Positions 15,758 to 25,419 are shown, counted from the stretch's first letter. The stretch: DNA of 64,000 nt from Allobosea sp. (GCF_030695125.1 NZ_JAUYTP010000032.1:124001-188000); one strand, 5' to 3'. A program made the numbers and translations. The notes: generated by a model not told the origin, from the letters alone.

Positions 15758-15878
15758 CGGCAAGCCGTCTGCCGGTCCGGTTTAGCCGATCGTTAACCTT
15801 AATGCTTTCTGATCATCGCATGGGCCTGCCCATGCGGGTCTCTGCGCCACCCTGTTTCGTTGACGAGTCGAGGCCGTG

Positions 15879-16607
15879 ATGACGATCCAACCGAGAGCCG
15901 TTCTGGTCGGCCTGATCGCCCTGTGCGGCGGGCTTCTCGGCGCGCTGGCTCCGACAGCCGCGGCCGACAAGCCGTCCGCGCATCTGCTGCCGCCCGCTCC
16001 GGCGCTGCCGGCGCTCTATTCCTGGACGGGCGCCTATCTCGGCCTTCAGGCGGGTTACGCCTGGGGACAGGAGCGCTCGAATCTCTCCGACACCCTCGGG
16101 CGCGCCTTCAACGGCGCCGCCTTTCGCCAGAGCGCCGATTCTGCGCTCGGCGGAATCCAGGCGGGCTTCAACTATCAGACCGGCAGCCTCGTCTTCGGCA
16201 TCGAGGGCGATGTCGAGGCCCTGCACGTCAAGGAAGAGCTCGTCGCGCCCGGTATCGCGGCGCGGGTCACGCGCGACTGGCAGGCCTCGCTGCGCGGCCG
16301 CGTCGGCTTCGCGCTCGACCGCTTCATGATCTATGCGACCGGCGGCGCGGCCTTCACCGAGATCGGCTTTCACGCGGCCAACACCGTCACGGGACTGGCC
16401 GAGAGCGCGGATCGCTCGCGCACCGGCTGGACGGCGGGCGCCGGCGTCAACTTCGCCTACACCGACAACCTCATCTTCGGCGCCGAATACCGCTACACCG
16501 ACTTCGGCAAGGGCACCCAGGCCGCCCGCGGGCCGCTGCTCGGGCTGGCGGTCCGCCATGACGCGACGACCCACGCGCTGCGCGCCAGCGCCGCCTACAA
16601 GTTCTGA
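15879..16607 (+). CDS. Omp25/RopB-like outer-membrane beta-barrel protein
   Basis: 242 aa from the ATG at 15879; the adjacent GTG at 15876 is an equal choice. Signal peptide at about 1-28 (AVLVGLIALCGGLLGALAPTAAA). The mature part has the alternating aromatic/small pattern of an eight-stranded barrel: SWTGAYLGLQAGYAWGQ, GGIQAGFNYQTGSLVFGIEGD, RGRVGFALDRFMIYATGGAAF, EYRYTDFGKG, and a terminal ...LRASAAYKF ending in Phe, the usual BamA-recognition end. It resembles the Omp25/Omp31 porin-like group of Rhizobiales. It is convergent with recR (7-bp gap). Confidence 0.9.
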   Translation: MTIQPRAVLVGLIALCGGLLGALAPTAAADKPSAHLLPPAPALPALYSWTGAYLGLQAGYAWGQERSNLSDTLGRAFNGAAFRQSADSALGGIQAGFNYQTGSLVFGIEGDVEALHVKEELVAPGIAARVTRDWQASLRGRVGFALDRFMIYATGGAAFTEIGFHAANTVTGLAESADRSRTGWTAGAGVNFAYTDNLIFGAEYRYTDFGKGTQAARGPLLGLAVRHDATTHALRASAAYKF

Positions 16608-16614
16608 GGACGGG

Positions 16615-17220
16615 TCAGAAGCCCGTACGCTGGCGGATCGCGGCGGCCAGCGTGCCGTCGTCGAGGTAGTCGAGCTCGCCGCCGACCGGCACGCCATGGG
16701 CGAGCTTCGTCACCTTGAGCGGCAGATGCGCCAGGAGATCGGTGATGTAATGGGCCGTGGTCTGGCCGTCGACCGTGGCGCTGAGCGCCAGGATGATCTC
16801 GCGAACGGCCGGGTCCGACGCGCGCGTCACCAGCGCATCGATCGCCAGATGCTCGGGCCTGACCCCGTCCAGCGCCGACAGCACACCGCCGAGCACATGA
16901 TAGCGGCCCGCGACCGCGCCCGAGCGCTCCAGCGCCCAGAGGTCGGAGATGTCGGCCACGACAACGATCTGGCCGTCGTCCCGGCGCGGATCGCGGCACA
17001 GGGAGCAGGGATCGCTGGTGTCGACATTCCCGCAGGTCGAGCAGACGACGATGCGCTCACGGGCAACCGCCATCGCCTCGGCCAGCGGGCCGAGCAGCGC
17101 CTCGCGCTTCTTGACCAGATGCAGCGCCGCGCGCCGTGCCGAGCGGGGACCTAAGCCCGGCAGCTTGGCGAGCAACTGGATCAGCCGCTCGATCTCGGGG
17201 CCGGCGATGGCACGGGACAT
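16615..17220 (-). CDS. recR: Recombination mediator RecR
   Basis: 201 aa, standard length. It has an N-terminal helix-hairpin-helix ([20 protein letters not shown]), an intact four-cysteine zinc finger ([17 protein letters not shown], about 57-73) and a TOPRIM domain ([20 protein letters not shown]). RecR works with RecF and RecO to load RecA at gaps. It is the last gene of a dnaX-ybaB-recR run on the minus strand, a conserved bacterial order; a REP-like palindrome lies between recR and ybaB. Confidence 0.97.
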   Translation of the reverse strand: MSRAIAGPEIERLIQLLAKLPGLGPRSARRAALHLVKKREALLGPLAEAMAVARERIVVCSTCGNVDTSDPCSLCRDPRRDDGQIVVVADISDLWALERSGAVAGRYHVLGGVLSALDGVRPEHLAIDALVTRASDPAVREIILALSATVDGQTTAHYITDLLAHLPLKVTKLAHGVPVGGELDYLDDGTLAAAIRQRTGF

Positions 17221-17235
17221 GGACGGGAAACTCGC

Positions 17236-17316
17236 GTCATGGTCGGGCTTGACCCGACCATCTCCTGCAGGATGTATCTCGACTGAGAGATGCCCGGGTC
17301 AAGCCCGGGCATGACG
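17236..17316. repeat. REP-like palindromic element (copy 1)
   Basis: Two hairpins: GGTCGGGCTTGACCCGACC (from 17241) and TGCCCGGGTCAAGCCCGGGCA (from 17291), flanked by GTCAT and ATGAC. It occupies most of the 105-bp gap between ybaB and recR and shares its outer arms with the copies near 28.2, 30.4, 33.1 and 63.6 kb. Confidence 0.75.
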
Positions 17317-17325
17317 GCCTGCAGA

Positions 17326-17646
17326 CTAAAACAGCTTCATCCCGGGCGGGATCGGCAGGCCCTTGGTGATCTCGGCCATGCGCTCCTGCATCACGCGGTC
17401 GGCGCGGCTGCGGGCGTCGCTGCTGGCGGCCACGATCAGGTCCTCGAGGATCTCGCGCTCGTCGGCGACCATCAGCGAGGGGTCGATCTTCACCGCCTTG
17501 AGCGCGCCCTTGGCCGTCATCGTCACCGTGACCATGCCGCCGCCGGCAGCGCCCTGGACTTCGATCGTGTCGAGTTCGGCCTGAACATCGGCCATCTTCT
17601 GCTGCATCTCCTGCGCCTGCTTCATCAGGCCCATGATGTCGCGCAT
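17326..17646 (-). CDS. ybaB: YbaB/EbfC family nucleoid-associated protein
   Basis: 106 aa (MRDIMGLMKQAQEMQQKMADV...), the typical length of this homodimeric DNA-binding protein. The Met/Gln-rich first helix, the GxGMVTVTMTAKGALKAVKIDPSL core and a C-terminal helix ending in GLPIPPGMKLF are all family hallmarks. It sits 22 bp downstream of dnaX and upstream of recR, in the conserved order. Its function is nucleoid organisation and possibly helping RecR or DnaX expression; the precise role is unsettled. Confidence 0.93.
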   Translation of the reverse strand: MRDIMGLMKQAQEMQQKMADVQAELDTIEVQGAAGGGMVTVTMTAKGALKAVKIDPSLMVADEREILEDLIVAASSDARSRADRVMQERMAEITKGLPIPPGMKLF

Positions 17647-17668
17647 CGGGTCGTCTCCCTATCAGTGG

Positions 17669-19600
17669 TCAGAAATCGATGCCGTCGAAATCGGGTTCCG
17701 CATCGTCGAAGAGCGGTTCGCCGTCGGGCAGGTATTCGTCGGAAACCGCAGCGACGGCGGGAATATCCGCTTCCGCCGCCCGCGGATCGCGCACATCGAC
17801 GATGCGTGCGCCCGGGAAGCGTTCCAGCACCGCCCGCACGGCCGGGTGCGAGGCGGCATCGCTTTCGCGCTGTCCCTTCACGGCCTCGGCCTGCTCGCGC
17901 AGTGTGGCGCCGCCCTCGCCATTGACCACGGCGACCATCCAGGTCTGGCCGGTCCATTCCTTCAGGCGGCGCGACAGATCGGTGGCGATCGTGCGCGAAC
18001 TGCCGGCGGCGAGCGAGAATTCGATCCGCCCCTGCTCGAAACGCACGGGCCGGACATCGCGCTCCAGCGCGAGCTTCAGCGTGATGTCGCGATTTTGCGA
18101 GGCGAGCGCAACGACATCCTCCAGCGAGGCGACCATCACCGCCGGCTGCGCCTGGGCGCGCGGCACCGCCGCCATCGCCGGCACCGGATTGGCGCTGGCG
18201 AGGATCGGCCGCGCGGCCAGCGCCGTGTTGCCACCGCCCGAAACCGCGCGCGGCGCCGAGGATCCGCCATGTCCGCCGCTGCCATTTCCGCCGCCTTGGC
18301 CCGAACCTCCACCCTGGCCCGACGGCGCAGCGCCGGTGCCGTCGCGCAGCATCTTCAGCGCCTCGTCGGGCGTCGGCAGGTCGGCGGCATGGGCCAGGCG
18401 CACCAGCACCATTTCGGCGGCCATGATTGGCCGGTCGGCCTGCTTCACCTCAGCGAGGCCCTTCAGCAGCATCTGCCAGGTGCGCGCGAGAATGCGGATC
18501 GACAGGCGCTGGGCGAAATCGCCGCCGCGCACGCGCTCGGCCTGGGCCAGGCTGTTGTCCTTGACCGCGTCGGGCACGAGCTTGAGCCGCGTCACCAGAT
18601 GGGTGAATTCGGCGAGATCGGTCAGCACCACGCTCGGGTCGGCGCCGGCATCGTACTGTGCGCGAAGCTCGCCCAGCGCCGCCGCGATATCGCCCTTCAT
18701 CACCGCCTCGAACAGGTCGATGACGCGGGCCCGGTCGGCCAGCCCCAGCATCGAGCGCACGTCCTCGAGCGTGATCGTACCCGCCGCATGGGCGATGGCC
18801 TGGTCGAGGATCGACAGCGAGTCGCGCGCCGAGCCCTCGGCCGCGCGCGCAATGGCAGCGAGCGCCTCCTCGTCGGCCTCGATACCTTCCTGCCGGCAGA
18901 TGTTATTGAGGTATGGCATCAAGACGCTGGTTTCGATGCGGCGCAGATCGAAGCGCTGGCAGCGCGACAGCACCGTCACCGGCACCTTGCGGATTTCCGT
19001 GGTCGCGAAAATGAAGCGCGCATGCGGCGGCGGCTCTTCGAGAGTCTTCAGGAAGGCGTTGAAGGCCCCCGTCGAGAGCATGTGCACCTCGTCGACGATG
19101 TAGACCTTGTAGCGCGCCGAGACCGGGGCGTAGCGCACCGCGTCGTTGATCTGGCGGATGTTGTCGACGCCGTTGTTGGAAGCCGCGTCGATCTCCTGCA
19201 CGTCGATGTGCCGGCCCTCGATGATCTCCTTGCAGTGGACGCCGAACTCACGCAGGTCGGTCGTCGGCGCGCCGCCGCCATCGGCCGTCTGGTAGTTCAG
19301 CGCCCGCGCCAGGATGCGGGCGGTCGTGGTCTTGCCGACGCCGCGCACGCCGGTCAGCATCCAGGCCTGCGGGATGCGCCCGGCCGTGAAAGCGTTGGTG
19401 AGCGTGCGCACCATTGCATCCTGGCCGATCAGGTCGCCGAAATGGGCGGGGCGGTACTTTCGCGCCAACACGCGATAGGGCGAGACCGGCGTCGTCGCGG
19501 ACATCACCGGTGCCGCCGCGGGCGCGACGACGGGCGCCGGGTCGAAACCGGCAAAGCCCGGCTCGTCGGCGGGAGGGCTTGCATGTGTGTCGTCGCTCAT
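17669..19600 (-). CDS. dnaX: DNA polymerase III subunit gamma/tau
   Basis: 643 aa from the ATG at 19600 (MSDDTHASPP). After a ~40-residue Pro/Ala leader come YRVLARKYRPAHFGDLIGQ, Walker A GVRGVGKTTTA, DEVHMLSTGAFNAFLKTLEEP (Walker B/DEXH region) and the sensor stretch TTEIRKVPVTVLSRCQRFDLRR. A Gly-rich linker (about residues 430-455) leads to the tau C-terminal domains that bind DnaE and DnaB. The zinc module is eroded: only one cysteine remains (FGVHCKEIIEG) where four are usual, as in other Rhizobiales. No A-rich slippery site for a gamma frameshift is evident, so only tau is predicted. Confidence 0.96.
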   Translation of the reverse strand: MSDDTHASPPADEPGFAGFDPAPVVAPAAAPVMSATTPVSPYRVLARKYRPAHFGDLIGQDAMVRTLTNAFTAGRIPQAWMLTGVRGVGKTTTARILARALNYQTADGGGAPTTDLREFGVHCKEIIEGRHIDVQEIDAASNNGVDNIRQINDAVRYAPVSARYKVYIVDEVHMLSTGAFNAFLKTLEEPPPHARFIFATTEIRKVPVTVLSRCQRFDLRRIETSVLMPYLNNICRQEGIEADEEALAAIARAAEGSARDSLSILDQAIAHAAGTITLEDVRSMLGLADRARVIDLFEAVMKGDIAAALGELRAQYDAGADPSVVLTDLAEFTHLVTRLKLVPDAVKDNSLAQAERVRGGDFAQRLSIRILARTWQMLLKGLAEVKQADRPIMAAEMVLVRLAHAADLPTPDEALKMLRDGTGAAPSGQGGGSGQGGGNGSGGHGGSSAPRAVSGGGNTALAARPILASANPVPAMAAVPRAQAQPAVMVASLEDVVALASQNRDITLKLALERDVRPVRFEQGRIEFSLAAGSSRTIATDLSRRLKEWTGQTWMVAVVNGEGGATLREQAEAVKGQRESDAASHPAVRAVLERFPGARIVDVRDPRAAEADIPAVAAVSDEYLPDGEPLFDDAEPDFDGIDF

Positions 19601-19750
19601 GGGTCTGGTTTGGCGTTTCGCCGCGCGAGGGTCAACGCCCCTGTGGAAGCGGCGCGCCGTGATCAGGAGAGCCGGAGGCCAGCATGTGACGAGCAGGGCG
19701 CGCATCGCCGGGAAGGCACCGCGGCAGCGGCCCCGCGCCCGGGCGCAAAG

Positions 19751-19847
19751 GTGGGAGGCTGGACGAAGACCCGTTCGGTCTCGTTAGGGCTGCTTCCTTC
19801 CGGACCTGACCCGGTTGGCGAGTGAGACGTCCCTCGCCAACCTCCCG
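19751..19847 (-). ncRNA. ffs: Signal recognition particle RNA (4.5S, small bacterial type)
   Basis: On the minus strand the universally conserved GGTCAGGTCCGGAAGGAAGC core lies at about 19813-19793, flanked by the paired arms GTTGGCGAGG/CTCGCCAAC. The ends pair as GGGAGG (19846-19841) with CCTCCC (19757-19752). At about 97 nt it is the small form without an Alu domain. The RNA joins Ffh to target membrane proteins to YidC/SecYEG. It lies upstream of dnaX on the same strand. Confidence 0.93.
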
Positions 19848-19852
19848 GGCGC

Positions 19853-19881
19853 TATATCGGGGATAAGGCGCCCCAGCGCAA
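19853..19881 (-). promoter_or_regulatory. Sigma-70-type promoter of SRP RNA
   Basis: Minus strand: TTGCGC (19881-19876), a 17-nt spacer, GATATA (19858-19853). The -10 ends about 7 nt before the predicted RNA 5' end. Confidence 0.6.
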
Positions 19882-19947
19882 GCGCGGTCGCCGCGCGAAG
19901 CGCGCGAAAAGTGCCGCGAAGCTTCGTCGCAGGGGCGCCGTTCGGCA

Positions 19948-19976
19948 TTGACTTGGACGGGGTCATCCGTCATAAG
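19948..19976 (+). promoter_or_regulatory. Sigma-70-type promoter for rpmH-rnpA
   Basis: TTGACT (19948-19953), a 17-nt spacer, CATAAG (19971-19976). It is 118 bp upstream of rpmH. I see no gene in 19882-20093; the region holds this promoter and the leader. Confidence 0.5.
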
Positions 19977-20093
19977 CCCGCGACTTGCGCAGCCTTCACC
20001 GGCCGCGCGGACCTTTTGCATGACAGGCTCGGATGGCCACGTTTCCCTCGGGAAGCTGCGACCGCCGTGTCCCCAAGGCCCCGGAGACGGACC

Positions 20094-20228
20094 GTGAAGA
20101 GAACGTATCAACCCAGCAAGCTGGTTCGCAAGCGCCGCCACGGCTACCGCGCCCGGATGGCGACCGTCGGCGGCCGCAAGGTCATCGCGGCGCGTCGCGC
20201 TCACGGCCGCAAGAAGCTCTCGGCCTGA
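20094..20228 (+). CDS. rpmH: 50S ribosomal protein L34
   Basis: 44 aa starting at GTG 20094: [20 protein letters not shown], then [24 protein letters not shown]. Full family length with the invariant N-terminal KRTYQPS and extreme Arg/Lys content. It is a late-assembling 50S subunit protein near the exit tunnel. It starts the conserved rpmH-rnpA-yidC cluster. Confidence 0.97.
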   Translation: MKRTYQPSKLVRKRRHGYRARMATVGGRKVIAARRAHGRKKLSA

Positions 20229-20295
20229 GTGACGGGCGCGTGATTCCCGCGCGCCTCAATCGCGAGCGCTTTTTCCGGAAGACTGGCCAATCGCC

Positions 20296-20751
20296 ATGCG
20301 CCTCGCCCGTCTGACGGAACGCAAGCAATTTTTGGCGGCGGCCGATCAAGGCCGCCGTTTTCGTTCGTCTGCCTTCACGGTCCAGGTCCTCGACGCGCCA
20401 TCGCGCGAGGGCGGCGACGGGACGGCCGGCGAGGGGCTCCGCCTCGGTCTGACCGCGTCGCGCAAGGTCGGCAACGCCGTCAAGCGCAACCGCATCCGCC
20501 GGCGTCTGCGGGTCGCGGCGCAGCAGGCGCTCGCTGCGCAGGCGGACCGGACCTGCGACGTGGTCGTCGTGGCGCGACCCGAAACCCTGACAATGGCCTT
20601 CGCGACGCTCGTGTCGGAGCTGTCGATCGCGATCGAGCGCGCCCGGCCGCAGGGACAGGGCCGCAAGCCCCGTTCGGCCAAGCCTGCTCCCGGCAAGACG
20701 GCTGCCGCCAGGGCGGGCGACCGCAGCGGCGACGCCCACCCCACATCCTAG
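20296..20751 (+). CDS. rnpA: Ribonuclease P protein component
   Basis: 151 aa (MRLARLTERKQFLAAADQGRR...). The RNR motif is RKVGNAVKRNRIRRRLR (about 55-71), which binds M1 RNA; the aromatic cleft is in RFRSSAFTVQV. RnpA helps the catalytic RNA process tRNA 5' ends. A ~35-residue Lys/Ala/Pro-rich tail extends the usual ~115-aa core. It starts 67 bp after rpmH and is followed by yidC after 53 bp. Confidence 0.96.
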   Translation: MRLARLTERKQFLAAADQGRRFRSSAFTVQVLDAPSREGGDGTAGEGLRLGLTASRKVGNAVKRNRIRRRLRVAAQQALAAQADRTCDVVVVARPETLTMAFATLVSELSIAIERARPQGQGRKPRSAKPAPGKTAAARAGDRSGDAHPTS

Positions 20752-20804
20752 TGCAACTGAATCCCTAGAGCCCGACGGGGCGTCAGCGAGATCTGTTTCC
20801 GATC

Positions 20805-22697
20805 ATGATGAAAGAAGACAACCGCAACCTGCTTCTCGCGATCACCCTCTCGGTGGTCATCCTGCTCGGCTGGCAGTATTTCTATGCCAAGCCGCAGTTG
20901 GAGAAGCAGCAGCAGATCGCGCAGCAGAATCAGCAGGTCCAGAGCCAGCCCGTTCCGGGAACGGGCGTCGCTCCGGCGCCGTCGAGCGTTCCCGGCCAGG
21001 CTGCGACCACGGCTCCCGGCGCCGCGCCGGCGGGTCCCGTGGCCGCGACCCGCGACCAGGCGCTGGCGCTGAGCCCGCGGGTGCGCATCGAGACGCCCAA
21101 GATCACGGGCTCGATCGCCCTCACCGGCGCCCGCATCGACGACATTTCGCTCAAGGCCTATCGCGAGACCGTCGACCCCAACAGCCCGATCATCGTGCTG
21201 CTCTCGCCCCTCGGCGGCCCCAACGGCTATTATTCCGACTTCGGCTGGGTCGCAGCCCCCGGGACCACGGTGGCGCTGCCGAACGCCGCCACTGTCTGGA
21301 CGCCGGACGCGCAGGTCCTGACGCCGGCCAGGCCGCTCACGCTGACCTGGGACAATGGCCAGGGCCTGCTTTTCCGCCGGATCGTCACCGTTGACGAGAA
21401 CGCGATGTTCCAGGTCAAGGACGAGGTCGAGAACAAGGGCGGCGCGGCCGTCACGCTGTTCCCCTATGCGCAGGTCGTGCGCCATGGCCGGCCGGCGACG
21501 CTGGGCTTCTACGTTCTGCATGAGGGCCTGATCGGCTATATCGGCGATCACGGCCTGCAGGAGTTCACCTACGACCATGTCGACAAGGAGCCCCTGCTGT
21601 CGCCGGGCACCAATGGCCGCGTCTGGAAGGACGCCGTCGGCGGTTTCGTCGGCATCACCGACAAATACTGGGCCGCTTCGGTCGTTCCCGACCAGTCCCG
21701 CAAATATGAGGGCCGCTTCTCCTCGGTGCAGACCGGGTCGCAGCGCACATATCAGGCCGATTTCCTCTCCGAGGCGGTGACGGTGGCGCCCGGCGCCAGC
21801 GCGACCAGCACGGCGCGCCTCTTCGCCGGCGCCAAGGAAGTGGCCGCCATCAGCGGTTATGAGCGCGATCTCGGCATCAAGCGCTTCGATCTGATGATCG
21901 ACTGGGGCTGGTTCTATTTCTTCACCAGGCCGATGTTCTTCGTGCTTGACTGGATCTACAAGCATGTCGGCAATTTCGGCGTCGCGATCCTGGTCGTCAC
22001 GCTGCTGCTGAAGGGGCTCTTCTTCCCGCTCGCCAGCAAGTCCTATGCCTCGATGGCGAAGATGAAGGCCGTCCAGCCCGAGATGCTGGCAATCCGCGAG
22101 CGCTTCGCCGACGACAAGATGAAGCAGCAGCAGGCTCTGATGGAGCTGTACAAGACGCAGAAGATCAACCCGCTCGCCGGCTGCTGGCCGGTGCTGGTGC
22201 AGATTCCGATCTTCTTCGCGCTCTACAAGATCCTGTTCATTACGATCGAGATGCGGCATGCGCCGTTCTTCGGCTGGATCCGCGATCTCGCGGCGCCAGA
22301 CCCGACGAATCTGTTCAACCTCTTTGGCCTGCTGCCCTTCACGCCGCCCTCGATCCTGCATCTCGGCCTGTGGCCGATCATCATGGGCATCACGATGTTC
22401 GTGCAGATGAAGATGAACCCGGAGCCGCCGGATCCGGTCCAGAAGATGATGTTCACCTGGATGCCGGTGTTCTTCACCTTCCTGCTCGGCTCGTTCCCGG
22501 CCGGCCTGGTGATCTACTGGAGCTGGAACAACCTGCTCTCGGTGATGCAGCAGGGCTACATCATGCGGAAGTTCGGCGTGAAGATCGAACTGTTCGACAA
22601 CATCAAGGGCATGTTCGGCAAGAAGCCGGCACCGGTCGTGGCGTCCCCGTCGCCCGCGGCCGCACCGGGCAAACCCGCCAACAGCAACAAGAAGTGA
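20805..22697 (+). CDS. yidC: Membrane protein insertase YidC
   Basis: 630 aa from the ATG at 20805. Membrane anchor at about 7-24 ([19 protein letters not shown]), a Gln/Pro/Ala-rich linker, a periplasmic beta-sandwich domain (about 85-360), then five C-terminal spans beginning [21 protein letters not shown]. The insertase core contains [46 protein letters not shown] and a terminal [17 protein letters not shown]. It inserts membrane proteins alone or with SecYEG. The extra C-terminal Ala/Pro tail is common in alphaproteobacteria. Confidence 0.97.
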   Translation: MMKEDNRNLLLAITLSVVILLGWQYFYAKPQLEKQQQIAQQNQQVQSQPVPGTGVAPAPSSVPGQAATTAPGAAPAGPVAATRDQALALSPRVRIETPKITGSIALTGARIDDISLKAYRETVDPNSPIIVLLSPLGGPNGYYSDFGWVAAPGTTVALPNAATVWTPDAQVLTPARPLTLTWDNGQGLLFRRIVTVDENAMFQVKDEVENKGGAAVTLFPYAQVVRHGRPATLGFYVLHEGLIGYIGDHGLQEFTYDHVDKEPLLSPGTNGRVWKDAVGGFVGITDKYWAASVVPDQSRKYEGRFSSVQTGSQRTYQADFLSEAVTVAPGASATSTARLFAGAKEVAAISGYERDLGIKRFDLMIDWGWFYFFTRPMFFVLDWIYKHVGNFGVAILVVTLLLKGLFFPLASKSYASMAKMKAVQPEMLAIRERFADDKMKQQQALMELYKTQKINPLAGCWPVLVQIPIFFALYKILFITIEMRHAPFFGWIRDLAAPDPTNLFNLFGLLPFTPPSILHLGLWPIIMGITMFVQMKMNPEPPDPVQKMMFTWMPVFFTFLLGSFPAGLVIYWSWNNLLSVMQQGYIMRKFGVKIELFDNIKGMFGKKPAPVVASPSPAAAPGKPANSNKK

Positions 22698-22704
22698 GAG
22701 ACGC

Positions 22705-22727
22705 AAGGGCGGGGTTTCCCCGCCCTT
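22705..22727 (+). terminator. Terminator or attenuator hairpin after yidC
   Basis: AAGGGCGGGG (22705-22714), loop TTT, CCCCGCCCTT (22718-22727): a perfect 10-bp stem 7 bp after the yidC stop. The T tract is weak (CGCCTTTG), so it may be partial, allowing readthrough into the acetyltransferase gene 14 bp on. Confidence 0.6.
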
Positions 22728-22740
22728 CGCCTTTGAGCCG

Positions 22741-23367
22741 ATGCCCCTGCCCGACCCGCTCACACGCCACCCCATCCCCGGCTGGAAGGGCACGGCCTTC
22801 CTCAGGGCGATCGTCGATCACCCGCTGATCGAGGTCGGCGACTACAGCTACTATGATGACTCGCGCGGACCCGAGCATTTCGTCGCCCGCTGCGTGCGCT
22901 ACCATTTCGACTTCATCGGCGACCGGCTGATCATCGGCAAGTTCGTCGCGATCGCCCAAGCCGCGCAATTCATCATGAACGGCGCCAACCACCCGCTGGG
23001 CGGTTTTTCGACCTATCCGTTCCAGATGTTCGGCATCGACGGCGCGCCCGACCTCAAGAACCAGCCCCATCGCGGTGACACGATCATCGGCAACGATGTC
23101 TGGATCGGCCGCGAGGCGGTGGTCATGCCGGGCGTCACCATCGGCGACGGGGCGATCATCGGCACCCGCGCACAGGTGGTGAAGGACGTGCCGCCCTATG
23201 CGGTGGTCGTCGGCAATCCCGGCCGCGTCGCGAGGCTGCGTTTCCCCGAAGCGACCGTCGCCGCCCTCTTGTCGATCCGCTGGTGGGACTGGGAGGCCGA
23301 CAGGATCGCGCGCAATGTCGCGGCGATCGCAGGCGCCGACATCGACGCGCTGCGCGCGGCCGTGTAG
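22741..23367 (+). CDS. CatB-related O-acetyltransferase (xenobiotic acyltransferase, hexapeptide repeat)
   Basis: 208 aa. It has the left-handed beta-helix hexapeptide pattern: LIEVGDYSYYDD at the start, DRLIIGKFVAIAQAAQFIMNGANHPLGGFSTYPF containing the catalytic-type His, then GDTIIGNDVWIGREAVVMPGVTIGDGAIIGTRAQVVKDVPPYAVVVGNP. This matches Vat/CatB-type acetyltransferases that use acetyl-CoA. Relatives inactivate streptogramin or chloramphenicol, but many chromosomal copies acetylate unknown small molecules, so no resistance is claimed. It lies between yidC and engB, 11 bp before engB. Confidence 0.88.
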   Translation: MPLPDPLTRHPIPGWKGTAFLRAIVDHPLIEVGDYSYYDDSRGPEHFVARCVRYHFDFIGDRLIIGKFVAIAQAAQFIMNGANHPLGGFSTYPFQMFGIDGAPDLKNQPHRGDTIIGNDVWIGREAVVMPGVTIGDGAIIGTRAQVVKDVPPYAVVVGNPGRVARLRFPEATVAALLSIRWWDWEADRIARNVAAIAGADIDALRAAV

Positions 23368-23378
23368 GCGTAAGCCCC

Positions 23379-24044
23379 ATGACCACCACAATGACCACTC
23401 CCTTCACCGCCGACGAGATCGAATCCGCCCGCAAGCTCTTCGAGGGGCCGTGGGATTTCGTCTGGGCCTCGACCCATATCGACGACCTGCCGACGATGGT
23501 GGGACACGAGATCGCGTTTGCCGGCCGCTCCAATGTCGGCAAATCAAGCCTGATCAACGCGGTGACGCGCCGCAACGCCCTGGCGCGGACCTCGCACACG
23601 CCCGGCCGCACCCAGCAGCTCAACTTCTTCCGCCAGGTCGGCGGCGACGAGCGCCTGACGATCGTCGATATGCCGGGCTATGGCTATGCCGCCGTCGGCC
23701 GCGCCAAGGTCGCCTCCTGGACGAACCTGATCCACAACTACCTTCGCGGCCGGCCCAATCTGATGCGCGTCTACCTGCTGATCGATGCCCGGCACGGCCT
23801 CAAGGACGTCGACAACGCCGTGCTCGAGACGCTCGACAAGGCGGCGATGTCCTACCAGGTCGTGCTGACCAAGGGCGACGCGCTCAAGCCCGCCGACCAG
23901 AAGTTCATGTGCGAGGCGACCTTTGACGAGATCAAGCGCCGCCCTGCCGCCTTCCCCGAGGTGCTGATGACCTCGAGCGAGACCGGGCTCGGCATCCCCG
24001 AACTGCGCGCCGCCGTCGGGCGCGTGCTGGCAGAGCGCGGTTGA
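23379..24044 (+). CDS. engB: Ribosome biogenesis GTPase EngB (YihA/YsxC)
   Basis: 221 aa from the ATG at 23379 (MTTTMTTPFTADEIESARKLF). GTPase motifs: G1 GRSNVGKSSLI (about 48-58), G2 region TSHTPGRTQQLNFF, G3 DMPGYGYA and G4 TKGD (about 163-166). EngB acts in 50S subunit maturation. In Rhizobiales it is followed directly by argB; here a ~3-kb accessory block separates them. Confidence 0.96.
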   Translation: MTTTMTTPFTADEIESARKLFEGPWDFVWASTHIDDLPTMVGHEIAFAGRSNVGKSSLINAVTRRNALARTSHTPGRTQQLNFFRQVGGDERLTIVDMPGYGYAAVGRAKVASWTNLIHNYLRGRPNLMRVYLLIDARHGLKDVDNAVLETLDKAAMSYQVVLTKGDALKPADQKFMCEATFDEIKRRPAAFPEVLMTSSETGLGIPELRAAVGRVLAERG

Positions 24045-24165
24045 GCCGCGCTTGAGGCACGAACCGGCCACCAAATCTTTACATCGGCTATGCAGGGTAT
24101 CGCCCACGTCGCGGTGACGGCCCGGGCCTGATGCTCGGCCGCCCCGGCGGGCCGGGGGTGCCTTG

Positions 24166-25401
24166 ATGTCGTCGTTGATCCGCATTCGTTCGTTCGTCGC
24201 GCTGCTGGCGACGACCTTGGCGCTCGGCCTTCCGGCGCAGGCCCAGCAGGCTGCTCCCGCACCTGCGGCTCAGGCCGCCCCGATCAAGGTCTCGACCGGC
24301 GTCCAGTACGAGCTGATCGGGCGTTGGGACGTCGCCAGGCTCAACCGGATCCTGACGACCGACACGCCGAAATTCGCTGGCGTCACTGTCGCCTACACGC
24401 CGGCGCGTAACGCCGTGAAGCTCTACCGCGTGACCTATCCGTCCGTGGTGCCTGAGCAGGACAACCGGCCGATCGCCGCCAGCGGGCTGTTGGCGGTCCC
24501 GGACACGGCCGATACCGTCTTCCCGATGGTCTCCTACCAGCACGGCACGGTCTACGGGAAGGAACAGGTCCCGTCCTTCCCCGAACAGTCGCCCGAGACG
24601 CAGCTGATGATCGCCCAGTTCGCGGGCCAGGGCTATCTAGTCACCGGGGCCGATTATTTCGGCATGGGCGCGTCGAAGGAGCCCGAAGGCTATCTCGTCA
24701 AGGCCAGTCATCAGCAGGCCACCTATGACATGCTGGTCGCCAGCCGCGCCGTGCTCGCCGATCTCAAGCTTGCCGACAGCAAGCTCTTCCTGAGCGGCTG
24801 GTCACAGGGCGGCTTCGTCACGCTGGCCATGCTGGAGCGGCTCGAGGCCGTCGGCATGCCGGTGAAGGCCGCGACCACCGCCAGCGCTCCTGCGGATGCC
24901 TTCGCCGCCTTCAACGGCTTCCTGAACTTCCCGCGCAAGATCGACGCGAACTGGATCACGACGATCTTCATCCTGAACGTGTTCTCCTTCGAGAACTATC
25001 ACAACATGCCGGGCCTCGCCCGCGCGCTCCTGACCGACGAGACCTACGACATCTCGCGCAAGGCCTATCTACGCGAGCCCTTCGACCAGAACGCCGTGCC
25101 GACCGACCTGCGCAAGCTGATCCGGCCGGAATATTTCGACGCCCAGTTCTTCGCCAACTCGGCCTATGGCCGGCTCGTGGCGCAGACCAGCGCCTATCGC
25201 TGGGTGATCAAGACCCCTGTGCGGACCTATTACGGCCTGACCGACGAGGCGATCCGCATCGAGATCGGCCAATTGCCGATGACCTACCAAAAGGCGATCG
25301 GTAACGACACGGTCGCGGCCGTGCCGACCGGCGACACCAGCCATCGCGGCACCTTCGCCACGGCCGTGCCGCAGTGGAAGGCCTGGTTCGACGCGCAGTG
25401 A
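24166..25401 (+). CDS. Secreted alpha/beta hydrolase (lipase-like)
   Basis: 411 aa from the ATG at 24166. Signal peptide at about 1-27 (SFVALLATTLALGLPAQAQQ). The alpha/beta-hydrolase core has the oxyanion-type VSYQHGTVYGKEQVP, nucleophile elbow LSGWSQGG with S213, and a late His candidate in GDTSHRGTF. It resembles secretory lipase/esterase-type proteins with a large lid. The substrate is unknown; periplasmic or extracellular location is inferred from the signal peptide. It is 18 bp upstream of the AAA ATPase gene, so perhaps cotranscribed. It belongs to a block inserted in the engB-argB cluster. Confidence 0.8.
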   Translation: MSSLIRIRSFVALLATTLALGLPAQAQQAAPAPAAQAAPIKVSTGVQYELIGRWDVARLNRILTTDTPKFAGVTVAYTPARNAVKLYRVTYPSVVPEQDNRPIAASGLLAVPDTADTVFPMVSYQHGTVYGKEQVPSFPEQSPETQLMIAQFAGQGYLVTGADYFGMGASKEPEGYLVKASHQQATYDMLVASRAVLADLKLADSKLFLSGWSQGGFVTLAMLERLEAVGMPVKAATTASAPADAFAAFNGFLNFPRKIDANWITTIFILNVFSFENYHNMPGLARALLTDETYDISRKAYLREPFDQNAVPTDLRKLIRPEYFDAQFFANSAYGRLVAQTSAYRWVIKTPVRTYYGLTDEAIRIEIGQLPMTYQKAIGNDTVAAVPTGDTSHRGTFATAVPQWKAWFDAQ

Positions 25402-25419
25402 GGCAACGAGGCGGGTTCC

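Noticed and set aside
17669..19600. Programmed frameshift producing a gamma form of DnaX
   Set aside because: No A-rich slippery heptamer with a downstream hairpin is visible.
20748..22793. 681-codon minus-strand open frame
   Set aside because: Exact antisense of yidC, no motifs.
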